Below, one piece after another: positions 17,835 through 26,759 of a stretch of 64,000 bases of DNA. A model generated the notes under the pieces. That model ran no database searches. It was not told the DNA's origin and saw nothing but the letters and a program-made list of their open reading frames with translations. The first letter of the stretch is position 1; the number at the start of each line of letters is the position of its first letter. A program made the position numbers and the translations under genes. The stretch comes from Caldicellulosiruptor hydrothermalis 108 (GTDB taxonomy: Bacteria > Bacillota > Thermoanaerobacteria > Caldicellulosiruptorales > Caldicellulosiruptoraceae): contig NC_014652.1 in NCBI RefSeq assembly GCF_000166355.1, positions 712,001-776,000 of the forward strand, given 5' to 3'.

Positions 17835-18851
17835 GTGATAAAAATTCCTGCGACCATCAAAGACATTGCTCGCTACACAGGATTATCAATTGCCACAATT
17901 TCGAAGTACTTAAATGGAGGACATGTGCTTGAAAAAAATAGAATATTGATTGAAGAGGCTATAAAAGCGTTGGATTTTGAGGTAAATGAGATTGCAAGAG
18001 GGCTCAGGACAAATAAGACTATGGCTGTTGGAGTGCTTATACCTGTATTTGAGCAATTCTTTAGCACTATTATTTCAAGTTTAGAGACAATCTTGCTTGA
18101 AACAGGCTACAGCGTTGTTGTGTGCGACTATAAAGATGATGAGAAATTGGAAAAGGAAAGATTTGATTTTCTTTATAAAAAAAGAGTAGATGCTCTTGTA
18201 GTTGTTCCCACTTCTTTGAAAGGTTCTGATATAAGAAAAATTGTAAAAAGAGATATTCCAATAATAGCAATTGATAGACCAATTCCGGATTATGATTGTG
18301 ACACAATTGTTGTAAACAATTTTGAGGTTTCATACAAAGCGGTGGAAAAACTTATTACAATGGGACATAGAAAAATTGGCATAATATGTGGTCCGCAAAA
18401 TATATATACAGCAAAGGAAAGGCTGAGAGGTTATATTGAGGCACACAAGGACTATAACGTGGAAATAGACGAAGGGTATATAAAGTTTAGTGATTATCAC
18501 AGTATGGAATCAGGATTTAAAAAGATGATAGAACTTTTAGAGAAAGATAGTCCTCCTACTGCGGTATTCATTACAAATTACGATATGACTGTAGGGAGCG
18601 TAATTGCTTTAAATGAAAAGGATGTCAAAATTCCCGAGGAACTTTCTGTGATTGGATTTGACAGCATTGAAATAGCAAGGATGGTAAAACCGCCATTGTC
18701 TTTAGTGCTGCAACCGACAGAGGAAATTGGCAAGGTAGCAGCGGAACTTATTTTGAAAAGATTAAAAGGGGATAAAAGCGATTTTCCTCTCTTTAAAAAG
18801 TTGGATGCACAACTTTTAATAAAAAAGTCTATAAAAGAAATCAAATGTTGA
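17835..18851 (+). CDS. LacI family regulator of the fucose operon
   Basis: About 338 residues with helix-turn-helix ATIKDIARYTGLSIATISKYLNGG, hinge region FEVNEIARGLRTNKTMAVGVLIP and a sugar-sensing domain ending in VIGFDSIEIARMVKPPLSLVLQPTEEIG. Start uncertain: GTG 17835 lies inside the ribosome binding site GAGGGTGAT (17831-17839), while ATT 17844 is ideally spaced; no ATG exists nearby. It stands just upstream of fucI and very likely binds the two TGAAACGTTTAGC operators there (inference from position and from the classic LacI-family operator TGAAACGTTTCA). Confidence 0.88.
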   Translation: MIKIPATIKDIARYTGLSIATISKYLNGGHVLEKNRILIEEAIKALDFEVNEIARGLRTNKTMAVGVLIPVFEQFFSTIISSLETILLETGYSVVVCDYKDDEKLEKERFDFLYKKRVDALVVVPTSLKGSDIRKIVKRDIPIIAIDRPIPDYDCDTIVVNNFEVSYKAVEKLITMGHRKIGIICGPQNIYTAKERLRGYIEAHKDYNVEIDEGYIKFSDYHSMESGFKKMIELLEKDSPPTAVFITNYDMTVGSVIALNEKDVKIPEELSVIGFDSIEIARMVKPPLSLVLQPTEEIGKVAAELILKRLKGDKSDFPLFKKLDAQLLIKKSIKEIKC

Positions 18852-18913
18852 TTTTATTGGTTTTAAGATGATTTAAAATGCTTTGACTAATTTTTTATTC
18901 AATTTATTTGTGA

Positions 18914-18942
18914 TTGACAAGGAATGCATTAAAGAATATAAT
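18914..18942 (+). promoter_or_regulatory. Distal fucose-operon promoter P1
   Basis: TTGACA 18914-18919, 17-bp spacer, TATAAT 18937-18942. It is consensus quality and about 410 nt upstream of the fucI start. Confidence 0.75.
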
Positions 18943-18978
18943 AAAATCAAAAATGAAATTTTTATTTTGTCGTATAAT

Positions 18979-18992
18979 GTGAAACGTTTAGC
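18979..18992 (+). promoter_or_regulatory. LacI-type operator O1
   Basis: GTGAAACGTTTAGC, a LacI-family operator shape, 36 bases past the P1 -10 box. It is the exact reverse complement of O2 at 19275-19288. Confidence 0.78.
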
Positions 18993-19200
18993 ACATATAG
19001 AGAGAATTTTAGTGATAAGTTATAAACATTTTTAGATTCCTTGTATCAAAAGAGAGGAAAAATAGAAAACTGCTTTAGACAATAGAAAAAAGGTATTATA
19101 AATGACTCTCCATTTTTGTGGTGAATAGAAGAATGTGATATATAATTGTGACTAACCGACAATTATATAAGAGCTTATAGCAAAAAATTAGTTAGATATA

Positions 19201-19229
19201 TTGACAAGTTGTGAAAAAGAGTATATACT
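19201..19229 (+). promoter_or_regulatory. Proximal fucose-operon promoter P2
   Basis: TTGACA 19201-19206, 17-bp spacer, TATACT 19224-19229, about 130 nt upstream of fucI. Confidence 0.75.
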
Positions 19230-19274
19230 AAAAGTAGAATAAGAAATTCAAAAATTATTTTTTGTAAAACAAAA

Positions 19275-19288
19275 GCTAAACGTTTCAC
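19275..19288 (-). promoter_or_regulatory. LacI-type operator O2
   Basis: GCTAAACGTTTCAC, the inverted copy of O1, 45 bases past the P2 -10 box. The centre-to-centre distance to O1 is 296 bp. Confidence 0.78.
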
Positions 19289-19357
19289 GAACTCACTTTC
19301 CATTTCGCCAGTGTAGTTTTACATTTCAAAAACTGAAAGAAAGGAGTAATGCTGAAA

Positions 19358-21172
19358 ATGTCAAATGAAAGATTAAATGTTTTTATAGGTGAAAAAAGAT
19401 TTGTTGAAGATTACCCCAAGGTAGGTATAAGACCAACTATAGATGGAAGATATGGTGGAGTAAGAGAATCCTTAGAAGAGCAGACATGGAGATTAGCAAA
19501 ATCAGTGGCAGAGTTTATAGAAAAGAACGTTTATTTACCAAATGGTGAGAAGGTAAAGTGTGTACTTCCACCTCGATGTATTGGTGGTGTTGTTGAGGCA
19601 AGAATGGCAGATGAACTTTTTAAGAAAGAAGGAGTAGGGGTTTCCATAACAGTCACACCTTGTTGGTGTTATGGATCTGAAACAATGGACATGACATTGG
19701 ATATTCCAAAAGCTGTATGGGGATTTAATGGCACAGAAAGACCGGGTGCTGTGTATCTTGCAGCTGTATCTGCTGCTCACAACCAAAAAGGACTTCCTGT
19801 CTTTAAAATCTATGGCAAGGATGTTCAAGACAGAGACGACTTTTCAATTCCTAAGGATGTCCAAGAAAAGATTTTAAAGTTTGTAAAAAGTGCTTTAGCA
19901 GTTTCTATAATGAAAAATAAGTCTTATCTTTCAATTGGGAGCGTATCGATGGGAATTGCAGGTTCTATTGTTGACCCTGACTTTTTTGAGGATTATCTTG
20001 GGATGAGAGTTGAGTATGTTGACATGTCCGAAATAATAAGGCGGATAGAAGAAAAGATATACGACCAAGAAGAATTTGAAAGGGCAATGCAGTGGATAAA
20101 AAATAATTGTAGGGAAGGAGAAGACCCTAATCCACCGGAGAAAAGAGTTGACAGAAAAAAGAAGGATGAAGTATGGGAATTTGTAGTTAAGATGGGTATA
20201 ATAACAAGAGATTTGATGGTTGGAAATAAAAAACTTGAAGCATTAGGATACCCAGAAGAAAGCCTTGGTCACAATGCAATTTTGGCAGGATTTCAAGGGC
20301 AGCGTCAATGGACAGACCACTTCCCAAACGGTGACTTTATGGAAACAATTCTAAACTCCTCATTTGACTGGAATGGACTTAGACAGCCTTACATACTTGC
20401 AACTGAAAATGACAGCTTAAACGGTGTATGTATGTTATTTGGACATTTACTTACAAATACAGCTCAGATTTTTGCAGATGTTCGAACATATTGGAGCAGT
20501 AGCGCTATTTATAGAGTTACAGGTTGGAAGCCAGAAGGACTCCTTGAGGATGGTGTTATCCATCTAATCAACTCTGGTTCTGCAGCACTGGATGGAACAG
20601 GTCAGCAAGAGATTGACGGCAAGCCTGCGATAAAACCTTTCTGGGAGATTACCGAGCAAGAAGTTAAAAAGTGCTTAGACGCAACAAGATTTTGTTATGC
20701 TAATTTGGGATATTTTAGAGGTGGTGGATTTTCAACAAAGTTTGTAACAAGAGGCGGCATGCCTGTTACAATCTCAAGATTAAATATTGTTAAAGGTTTA
20801 GGGCCAGTCCTTCAAATTGCAGAAGGCTGGACAGTAGAACTTCCTGCAAATGTTCATGAAATACTTGACAGAAGAACAGACCCGACATGGCCGACCACAT
20901 GGTTTGTACCAAAACTAACTGGCAAGGGAGTATTTAAGAGCGTATATTCTGTGATGGAAAACTGGGGAGCAAATCACTGTGCAATAACGTATGGGCATGT
21001 GGGTGATTTGTTTATCACATTGGCATCAATGTTAAGAATTCCAGTTTGTATGCATAATGTTGAAGAGGAGAGAATATTCAGACCAAGTGCATGGAGTGCA
21101 TTTGGCACAGAAGATTTGGAAGGAGCAGATTTTAGAGCATGCAAAAATTTTGGCCCACTTTATAAGAAGTGA
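19358..21172 (+). CDS. fucI: L-fucose isomerase
   Basis: About 604 residues; converts L-fucose to L-fuculose in the cytoplasm using Mn2+. It aligns along its whole length with E. coli FucI (591 residues): [60 protein letters not shown]. Metal and catalytic residues Glu350 (ATENDSLNG) and Asp374 (FADVRTYW) keep the E. coli spacing of 24. The ATG at 19358 is preferred because the AAGGAG site is only 2 bp from ATG 19349. It heads an operon with an importer, kinase and fucosidase, controlled by two promoters and two operators upstream. Confidence 0.97.
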   Translation: MSNERLNVFIGEKRFVEDYPKVGIRPTIDGRYGGVRESLEEQTWRLAKSVAEFIEKNVYLPNGEKVKCVLPPRCIGGVVEARMADELFKKEGVGVSITVTPCWCYGSETMDMTLDIPKAVWGFNGTERPGAVYLAAVSAAHNQKGLPVFKIYGKDVQDRDDFSIPKDVQEKILKFVKSALAVSIMKNKSYLSIGSVSMGIAGSIVDPDFFEDYLGMRVEYVDMSEIIRRIEEKIYDQEEFERAMQWIKNNCREGEDPNPPEKRVDRKKKDEVWEFVVKMGIITRDLMVGNKKLEALGYPEESLGHNAILAGFQGQRQWTDHFPNGDFMETILNSSFDWNGLRQPYILATENDSLNGVCMLFGHLLTNTAQIFADVRTYWSSSAIYRVTGWKPEGLLEDGVIHLINSGSAALDGTGQQEIDGKPAIKPFWEITEQEVKKCLDATRFCYANLGYFRGGGFSTKFVTRGGMPVTISRLNIVKGLGPVLQIAEGWTVELPANVHEILDRRTDPTWPTTWFVPKLTGKGVFKSVYSVMENWGANHCAITYGHVGDLFITLASMLRIPVCMHNVEEERIFRPSAWSAFGTEDLEGADFRACKNFGPLYKK

Positions 21173-21235
21173 GAAGACCCAGAGATATAACTTGGATAAC
21201 ATAATATGTTATTGAAAGCAGGAGTTGAGAAGTAT

Positions 21236-22741
21236 ATGAGTCAGTTACTTCTTTTGATGGAAGGAATAGAGAAAAGTTTTCCTGGGGTTCAGGCATTAAA
21301 AAATGCGAGATTTGAACTAATGCCAGGTGAAATACATGCATTGGTAGGTGAAAATGGAGCGGGGAAATCAACATTGATGAAAATTTTAACAGGAGTTTAT
21401 CAGAAAGATGCGGGAAGGATTGTATATAAAGGTAGAGAGGTAGAAATTCCAAATCCAAAAATAGCACAAGAGATGGGAATAAGCATTGTTCATCAAGAGT
21501 TAAATCTAATGCCACATCTTACAGTTGCTCAGAATATTTTTATAGGGAGAGAACCTCGTAGAAAAAGTTTTTCTCTTTTTTTGGACGAGGAAGAAATGAA
21601 TAAAAAAACGAAAGAACTGTTAGACATGTTGCATTTAAAAGTAGATCCAAAAACGAAAGTAGCGAATTTAACTGTTGCAAAGCAACAAATGGTTGAAATT
21701 GCAAAGGCATTATCTTTTAATTCTGAAGTGTTGATAATGGATGAACCTACTGCGGCTTTAAGTGAGGGAGAGGTCGAAGAGCTTTTCAATATTTTAAGAA
21801 AACTAAAAGCGAATGGAATGGGGATTATTTATATATCACATCGCTTAGAAGAATTAAAACAAATTGCTGATAGAGTAACTGTTATGAGAGATGGCCAGTA
21901 TATAGGAACTGCTAAAATTGATGAAATCACAATAGATGAAATTATAAGTATGATGGTAGGAAGAGAAATTTACGAAACTTTGAGAGAAAAAGAAGTAAAA
22001 GAGAATAGTGAAATTGTTTTAGAGGTAAGTAATTTAAAAAGAGGTAATGAAATAAAAGATGTAAGTTTCAAGTTGAGAAAAGGTGAGATATTAGGTTTTG
22101 CGGGATTGGTTGGAGCAGGTCGCACTGAAGTAGCAAGAGCTGTATTTGGGGCTGATCCAGTTGAATCAGGTGAGATTTATGTAAGAGGTAAAAAGGTTCA
22201 TATAAAAAGTCCGTCTGACGCTATAAAACATGGGATAGCTTATCTGTCGGAGGATAGAAAAAGATATGGGTTAATGTTGGGATTAGACGTAGAAAGTAAC
22301 ATGGTTTTACCTTCTATGAAAGAATTTTTAAACCCCTTAGGTTTTGTGAAAAAGAAAAGAGCTGAAAGGATTTGTAATGAATATGTAAAAAAATTAAGAA
22401 TTAAGACTCCTTCATTAAATCAAAAAGTCAGAAATTTGTCTGGCGGGAATCAGCAAAAAGTTATTATTGCAAAATGGCTTATGAAAAATTGCGATATTTT
22501 GATATTTGATGAACCAACGCGGGGAATTGATGTAGGGGCTAAAAATGAAATATATAAATTGTTGAATGAACTTGTAAATGAAGGAAAATCAATAATTATG
22601 ATTTCTTCTGAGTTGCCAGAGATTTTACGTATGAGTCACAGAATTATAGTTATGTGTGAAGGAAGAATAACAGCGGAGCTGAGTGGGAAAGAAGCAACAG
22701 AGGAATTAATAATGAAATATGCTACGATGTATGAAAACTAA
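21236..22741 (+). CDS. Sugar ABC transporter ATP-binding protein, RbsA type (fucose locus)
   Basis: About 501 residues with two ATPase domains. The first has Walker [10 protein letters not shown] and Walker B VLIMDEP; the second has the degenerate GLVGAGRTE, signature LSGGNQQKV and ILIFDEP. It energises import of the sugar handled by the adjacent permease and binding protein, probably L-fucose. The ATG at 21236 ([17 protein letters not shown]) gives the usual family start; the longer frame from 21206 adds ten residues with no family equivalent. The gap to fucI is 63 bp and to the permease 39 bp. Confidence 0.93.
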   Translation: MSQLLLLMEGIEKSFPGVQALKNARFELMPGEIHALVGENGAGKSTLMKILTGVYQKDAGRIVYKGREVEIPNPKIAQEMGISIVHQELNLMPHLTVAQNIFIGREPRRKSFSLFLDEEEMNKKTKELLDMLHLKVDPKTKVANLTVAKQQMVEIAKALSFNSEVLIMDEPTAALSEGEVEELFNILRKLKANGMGIIYISHRLEELKQIADRVTVMRDGQYIGTAKIDEITIDEIISMMVGREIYETLREKEVKENSEIVLEVSNLKRGNEIKDVSFKLRKGEILGFAGLVGAGRTEVARAVFGADPVESGEIYVRGKKVHIKSPSDAIKHGIAYLSEDRKRYGLMLGLDVESNMVLPSMKEFLNPLGFVKKKRAERICNEYVKKLRIKTPSLNQKVRNLSGGNQQKVIIAKWLMKNCDILIFDEPTRGIDVGAKNEIYKLLNELVNEGKSIIMISSELPEILRMSHRIIVMCEGRITAELSGKEATEELIMKYATMYEN

Positions 22742-22780
22742 TTCTAAATCTTATATAATTTTAAAGTTGGAGGTATAAGA

Positions 22781-23767
22781 ATGGAAACTACTCAAAAATT
22801 TCGTGGTTTTAGGAAAGAGGCCTTACGGCAACTTCTTATGTTTGGAAGTTTATTTTTGTTATTTGTATTTTTCTCACTGGCATCTCCCAATTTTTGCACA
22901 TTTGAAAATATTATATCAATAATTCTTGCAACATGTGTAAATGGAATGTTAGCATTGGGTGTTACTTTTGTAATTATAACAAGTGGAATAGACCTTTCTA
23001 TTGGAACAGTTATGACACTATCAGCTGTAATGAGTGGAGTTTTCATTACATATTGGCATCTTCCAGTATGGTTAGGAGTATTAGGAGGAATTGGTACAGG
23101 AATGCTATGTGGCTTTGTAAATGGAATTGTCATTTCAAAAATGAAACTTCCTCCTTTCATTGCAACACTTGGTATGATGATGATTGCAAAAGGTTTAGCA
23201 CTTGTTATCTCAGGTGCAACTCCAATTTATTATACTGATGCTCCAAGTTTTTCAGATATTGCTATGGGTTCAATAATTGGAAAGATAATTCCTGGTGCTG
23301 ATATTCCAAACGCAATTTTAATTTTTATTCTTTTTGCAATAATTGCAAATATTATCCTTACAAAAACCGCAATTGGTAGATATGATTTTGCCATTGGTAG
23401 TAATGAAGAAGCCGCAAGACTTTCAGGTTTAAATGTGGACAGGTGGAAAATAATAATTTACATGTTATGTGGATTTTTTGTAGGAATTGGTGGGATATTG
23501 ATGGCTTCACGATTGAATTCAGCTCAGCCTGCTTTAGGACAAGGTTATGAATTAGACGCAATAGCAGCTGTTGTTATTGGCGGTACCTCTTTGAGTGGTG
23601 GAGAAGGATCAATAATTGGAACTGTTATAGGTGCACTTATTATGAGTACACTTACAAATGGTTTGAGAATTCTTTCTGTTCCACAAGAGTGGCAAATTGT
23701 TATAAGTGGAATTATTGTAATAGGAGCTGTATATTTAGACATTATTAGAAGAAGACGGACTAAATAG
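22781..23767 (+). CDS. Sugar ABC transporter permease, RbsC type (fucose locus)
   Basis: A 328-residue membrane permease with the family landmarks TSGIDLSIGTVMTLSAVMSG, NEEAARLSGLNVDRWK (ATPase contact) and DAIAAVVIGGTSLSGGEGS. A GGAGG ribosome binding site lies 8 bp before the ATG. Only one permease is present, so a homodimer is expected, unlike the first locus. A 12-bp stem-loop follows, and then an IS element separates it from its binding-protein gene, which before insertion lay about 62 bp away. Confidence 0.93.
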   Translation: METTQKFRGFRKEALRQLLMFGSLFLLFVFFSLASPNFCTFENIISIILATCVNGMLALGVTFVIITSGIDLSIGTVMTLSAVMSGVFITYWHLPVWLGVLGGIGTGMLCGFVNGIVISKMKLPPFIATLGMMMIAKGLALVISGATPIYYTDAPSFSDIAMGSIIGKIIPGADIPNAILIFILFAIIANIILTKTAIGRYDFAIGSNEEAARLSGLNVDRWKIIIYMLCGFFVGIGGILMASRLNSAQPALGQGYELDAIAAVVIGGTSLSGGEGSIIGTVIGALIMSTLTNGLRILSVPQEWQIVISGIIVIGAVYLDIIRRRRTK

Positions 23768-23769
23768 GA

Positions 23770-23800
23770 TTTTATTTACCCTATTTAAGGGTAAATAAAA
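23770..23800 (+). other. Stem-loop after permease gene
   Basis: A perfect 12-bp stem TTTTATTTACCC/GGGTAAATAAAA with a 7-nt loop and no T-run. It occupies the same permease/binding-protein boundary as at 3437 and 10316. The IS target site begins at its last base. Confidence 0.65.
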
Positions 23801-23811
23801 TAAAAAAACAA
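23800..23811 (+). repeat. Target-site duplication of IS copy 1, left
   Basis: ATAAAAAAACAA, repeated at 25644-25655. The low-complexity sequence makes this duplication less secure than that of copy 2. Confidence 0.75.
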
Positions 23812-24076
23812 TAGGCGTTTGCAAAATAGGTGGTGATTGAAGGTAAAAGGCACCAATACTAACATGAAATACAATCAAGATACAAAAAGAAAAGAGAAGT
23901 GAAAACCAAATATTATCAATACCAACAAAAATAATCAGCAACAAACATATGACAAAAATTAACAACTTCAAAAAAGACAATAATATCCTAAGCCTTCTTA
24001 ACTCCTTGTTTTAGAAGGTTAAGTAAAAACAAAACCAGAAATTTTTTGTAAGAAATAGATTTAAAAAATAGTAGTA

Positions 24077-25507
24077 TTAAGCGATAAGTTTTTTGAGCTT
24101 GTTAAGTTTTTTGATAGTCAATTTAGAGCAATAGAGTTTGATATTGTGAGCGAGAATAAACAAGAGCGAGAAAGTAATGGCAGATAGCAAGAAATCAGAG
24201 AAAATAGAAATATGGTCATAAGTAGAGATAGTATCAGAGCCCATGTAGGATTTCAGGTGGTAAATAGTCTGCTCTACAGCGACACGTTTTTTGTAGAGGT
24301 CAAAAAACTCTTGTGAATTTCTGTTGATACCTGGGAAAGAGCGAAAGTTATCTGGGTATGTATAGAACATTCTACCCGATTTAGAGGTAGTACAAGGCTG
24401 AGGGCAAGAGCAGATGCGTTTGCCATCTTTGTATTGTGACATAGGGCAAGTCCATTTAAGGCGCAAAGAGCGATTTTTACCCTGACATTTGCCTTCGGGT
24501 TTAAAAGGTTTGTTGAACTTTTTGCAGATAGGGATACCATCTTCAGAAATAACGATATTGGGGTCTGATGTAGGTGTAGTATTTTTAGAAGCTCTTGTAT
24601 TTAGTGGAATAACGATTTTGGAGAAGTTAAAGGTATTTTTTAAAGTGGAGTATATGTTGTGGGAATCCAAAGCACTGTCGGCGATGAAAGTGGAGAAATT
24701 TTTGGGGATATAAGAGAATAAAGTTTCGAGCGAAGGAATTAAACCTTTAGAGTCGGAGATAGCTTTTGCTTCTTGTGGGTCAGAGGAAGGGGAATCATAG
24801 TTAAACAGAGGTACTAAAGCTAAAGGGATACCGAGAGCGTTGGTAATGACTGCAAATTTTAAAGCCCAGCAGAAATGGCCATTTACAAACATAAGACGGA
24901 TGTTAGAATTAGCGTTAGCAGTTTTAGGCAAAGAAGAATAAACGAGAGAGTAGACTTTTTCAGAGGGAAGTTCAGGGTTAGCTTTTGAGGTATTTTTCAG
25001 CAGTAGATGAATGAATTTAGGATTGTTTTCACGAACCTTTGGGACAATACCTGTTGTGTCGAAGATTAAGATTGAAGAATCTTGAGGGCATTGTTGGATG
25101 GAAATATTATGTGCATGGATAGAGATATTTTGAAAAAGTTTATGGATTTCACTTGCAAATATTTTTCTAAAGCGAGAGAGAGTAGAGATAGAAGGGACAT
25201 TGCCATGAAGATTACAAAATGAGCGAAGTTCGAATGAGTTGAGTAAGACAGCACGAAGCTGAGTTAAAGTATTGAGTTTGAGCAATTTTTGGACGAGGAA
25301 GCAACAAAGCATAGATTCTAAAGAGAAGTATCTATGCTTACCGAAATATTTGTAGTAGGCATTGTAGAAAGAAGAAGGTATATAATGTGACAAGTCAATG
25401 AATTTATTGAACAAGCCCAAGAGGCTTTCAGGCTTGTAGAGAGCCAAAGCCTTTAGGTGGGAGAATAGGTCTATGAAAGAAAGTTGTTTAGGTTTGGTGT
25501 TGAACAT
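24077..25507 (-). CDS. IS4-type transposase, copy 1
   Basis: A 476-residue DDE transposase, intact. The N-terminal half has the DUF772-like region (LESMLCCFLVQKLLKLNTLTQLR, ISTLSRFRKIF). The catalytic core shows the first Asp in LIFDTTGIVPKVREN, the second in FIADSALDSHN, and the IS4 signature Y-x2-R-x3-E-x6-K in YKKRVAVEQTIYHLK. A CxC/CxxxC cluster (CPMSQYKDGKRICSCPQPC) between the last two may bind zinc. The ribosome binding site GAGGAGGG at 25513-25520 lies in one arm of an inverted repeat. It differs from copy 2 by one residue (Leu instead of Ser in SHLKALALY). Confidence 0.93.
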   Translation of the reverse strand: MFNTKPKQLSFIDLFSHLKALALYKPESLLGLFNKFIDLSHYIPSSFYNAYYKYFGKHRYFSLESMLCCFLVQKLLKLNTLTQLRAVLLNSFELRSFCNLHGNVPSISTLSRFRKIFASEIHKLFQNISIHAHNISIQQCPQDSSILIFDTTGIVPKVRENNPKFIHLLLKNTSKANPELPSEKVYSLVYSSLPKTANANSNIRLMFVNGHFCWALKFAVITNALGIPLALVPLFNYDSPSSDPQEAKAISDSKGLIPSLETLFSYIPKNFSTFIADSALDSHNIYSTLKNTFNFSKIVIPLNTRASKNTTPTSDPNIVISEDGIPICKKFNKPFKPEGKCQGKNRSLRLKWTCPMSQYKDGKRICSCPQPCTTSKSGRMFYTYPDNFRSFPGINRNSQEFFDLYKKRVAVEQTIYHLKSYMGSDTISTYDHISIFSDFLLSAITFSLLFILAHNIKLYCSKLTIKKLNKLKKLIA

Positions 25508-25514
25508 TTTGGAA

Positions 25515-25575
25515 CCCTCCTCATAGTAGAAAATTTGTTTTATATAATCATATTTTACTACAATTATGAGGAGGG
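25515..25575 (-). promoter_or_regulatory. Inverted repeat that can hide the transposase ribosome binding site, copy 1
   Basis: CCCTCCTCATA (25515-25525) and TATGAGGAGGG (25565-25575) are exact complements, with GTAG/CTAC adding inner pairs. On the transposase strand the proximal arm contains the Shine-Dalgarno AGGAGGG. An mRNA entering from outside would carry both arms and mask it. Confidence 0.7.
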
Positions 25576-25610
25576 TGACCAGTCTTTTTTGATTCTATGT
25601 AAAGCTTGAT

Positions 25611-25632
25611 AACGCTCATCTTGAGCGTTTTT
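25611..25632 (+). terminator. Outward-facing hairpin at IS end, copy 1
   Basis: AACGCTCA/TGAGCGTT, 8 bp, 3-nt loop, followed by TTT. It would act on plus-strand transcripts leaving the IS toward the binding-protein gene. Confidence 0.55.
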
Positions 25633-25643
25633 GCAAAAGGCTA

Positions 25644-25655
25644 ATAAAAAAACAA
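25644..25655 (+). repeat. Target-site duplication of IS copy 1, right
   Basis: ATAAAAAAACAA, matching 23800-23811. The AAAGGAGG of the next gene follows within a few bases. Confidence 0.75.
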
Positions 25656-25673
25656 AAAAAGGAGGTTTTTTCT

Positions 25674-26663
25674 ATGAAAAGGTGGTTTAGAATTATTTCA
25701 TTAATTGTAAGTGTGGTGTTCTTAGTTTCATTAACTTTTATTTATGCTACAAAAAGTACTTTGGCTAAAACTGCAAAAAAGACTACAGGTAAGAAACTTT
25801 ACATTGCAATGATTTCAAAAGGATTTCAACATCAATTTTGGCAAGCTGTTAAAAGAGGAGCAGAAAAAGCTGCAAAAGATTATAATGTAACAATTACTTT
25901 TGAAGGACCTGAGTCGGAATCAATGGTTGACAAGCAGATAGAAATGCTTCAAGCGGCGTTGGCTAAAAAACCAAATGCTCTGTGTATTGCAGCGTTAGAT
26001 AGCAAAGCTGTAATTCCATATTTAAAGAAAGCAAAATCAATGGGTATTCCAGTTATTGGATTTGACTCAGGCGTTGACAGTGATATTCCGGTTACAACTG
26101 TTGCTACTGACAATGTTAAAGCTGCAGCATTTGCTGCCGATAAAATGGCTCAATTGATAGGGTATAAAGGGGAAATAGCACTTGTAGTTCATGACCAAAC
26201 AAGTAGAACAGGAATTGACAGACGAGATGGATTTGTTAACAGAATAAAAGAAAAATATCCCAAGATAAAGATTGTAGATATTCAATATGGTGGAGGTGAC
26301 CATCTAAAATCTACAGATCTTGCAAAGGCTATTATTCAAGCTCATCCTAAGCTAAAAGGTATTTTCGGAGCAAATGAAGGTTCAGCAATAGGTGTTTTGA
26401 ATGCAGTAAAAGAGTTGAAAAAAGTGGGGAAAATAGTGGTTGTAGGATATGATTCAGGTAAACAGCAAATCGATGCAATAAAAGCTGGAATTGAAGCTGG
26501 TGCTATTACTCAAAATCCTATTGGAATGGGATACAAGGCTGTTGAGGCTGCTATAAAAGCAATAAAAGGTGAAAAACTACCTAAGAAGATTGATAGCGGA
26601 TTTTATTGGTATGACAAGAAAAATGTAGATTCACCGCAAATAAAGCCACTGCTCTATCAATAG
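25674..26663 (+). CDS. Sugar ABC transporter substrate-binding protein (fucose locus)
   Basis: A 329-residue exported protein of the Peripla_BP_4 family. It has signal segment RIISLIVSVVFLVSLTFIYA, then KLYIAMISKGFQHQFWQAVKRGAEKAA, IEMLQAALAKKPNALCIAALDSKAV, VIGFDSGVDSD and TVATDNVKAA, the usual ribose/fucose-binding lay-out. AAGGAGG precedes the ATG. It should work with the ATPase and permease upstream, but a 1.8-kb IS now lies between them, so its expression may depend on readthrough through the IS or a new promoter. A large stem-loop follows. Confidence 0.92.
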   Translation: MKRWFRIISLIVSVVFLVSLTFIYATKSTLAKTAKKTTGKKLYIAMISKGFQHQFWQAVKRGAEKAAKDYNVTITFEGPESESMVDKQIEMLQAALAKKPNALCIAALDSKAVIPYLKKAKSMGIPVIGFDSGVDSDIPVTTVATDNVKAAAFAADKMAQLIGYKGEIALVVHDQTSRTGIDRRDGFVNRIKEKYPKIKIVDIQYGGGDHLKSTDLAKAIIQAHPKLKGIFGANEGSAIGVLNAVKELKKVGKIVVVGYDSGKQQIDAIKAGIEAGAITQNPIGMGYKAVEAAIKAIKGEKLPKKIDSGFYWYDKKNVDSPQIKPLLYQ

Positions 26664-26666
26664 TGG

Positions 26667-26708
26667 AAAGTGGGCTCCTCATATCCTTTTATATGAGGGG
26701 CCCACTTT
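26667..26708 (+). other. 18-bp stem-loop after binding-protein gene
   Basis: 26667-26684 pairs with 26691-26708 (one G-U pair, 6-nt loop). No T-run follows, so mRNA stabilisation is more likely than termination. Confidence 0.65.
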
Positions 26709-26759
26709 GATGGTTGCGGGTTTTAAGCTATTTTCATAGATTTGTTGGGAGGTATTTCC

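Larger units (their letters stand above)
23812..25643 (-). mobile_element. IS4-type insertion sequence, copy 1 (1832 bp)
   Basis: The ends are imperfect inverted repeats TAGGCGTTTGCAAAA and TTTTGCAAAAGGCTA. It is flanked by a 12-bp direct repeat (23800-23811 and 25644-25655). It contains one transposase gene on the minus strand. Apart from one base in the transposase it appears identical to the element at 48575-50406. A 10-13 bp target duplication and the YREK motif fit the IS4 family. Confidence 0.92.

Noticed and set aside
24489-24713. 74-codon plus-strand frame inside IS copy 1 (and its twin at 49252-49476)
   Set aside because: It is antisense to the conserved DDE transposase core, has no ribosome binding site and no recognisable product.
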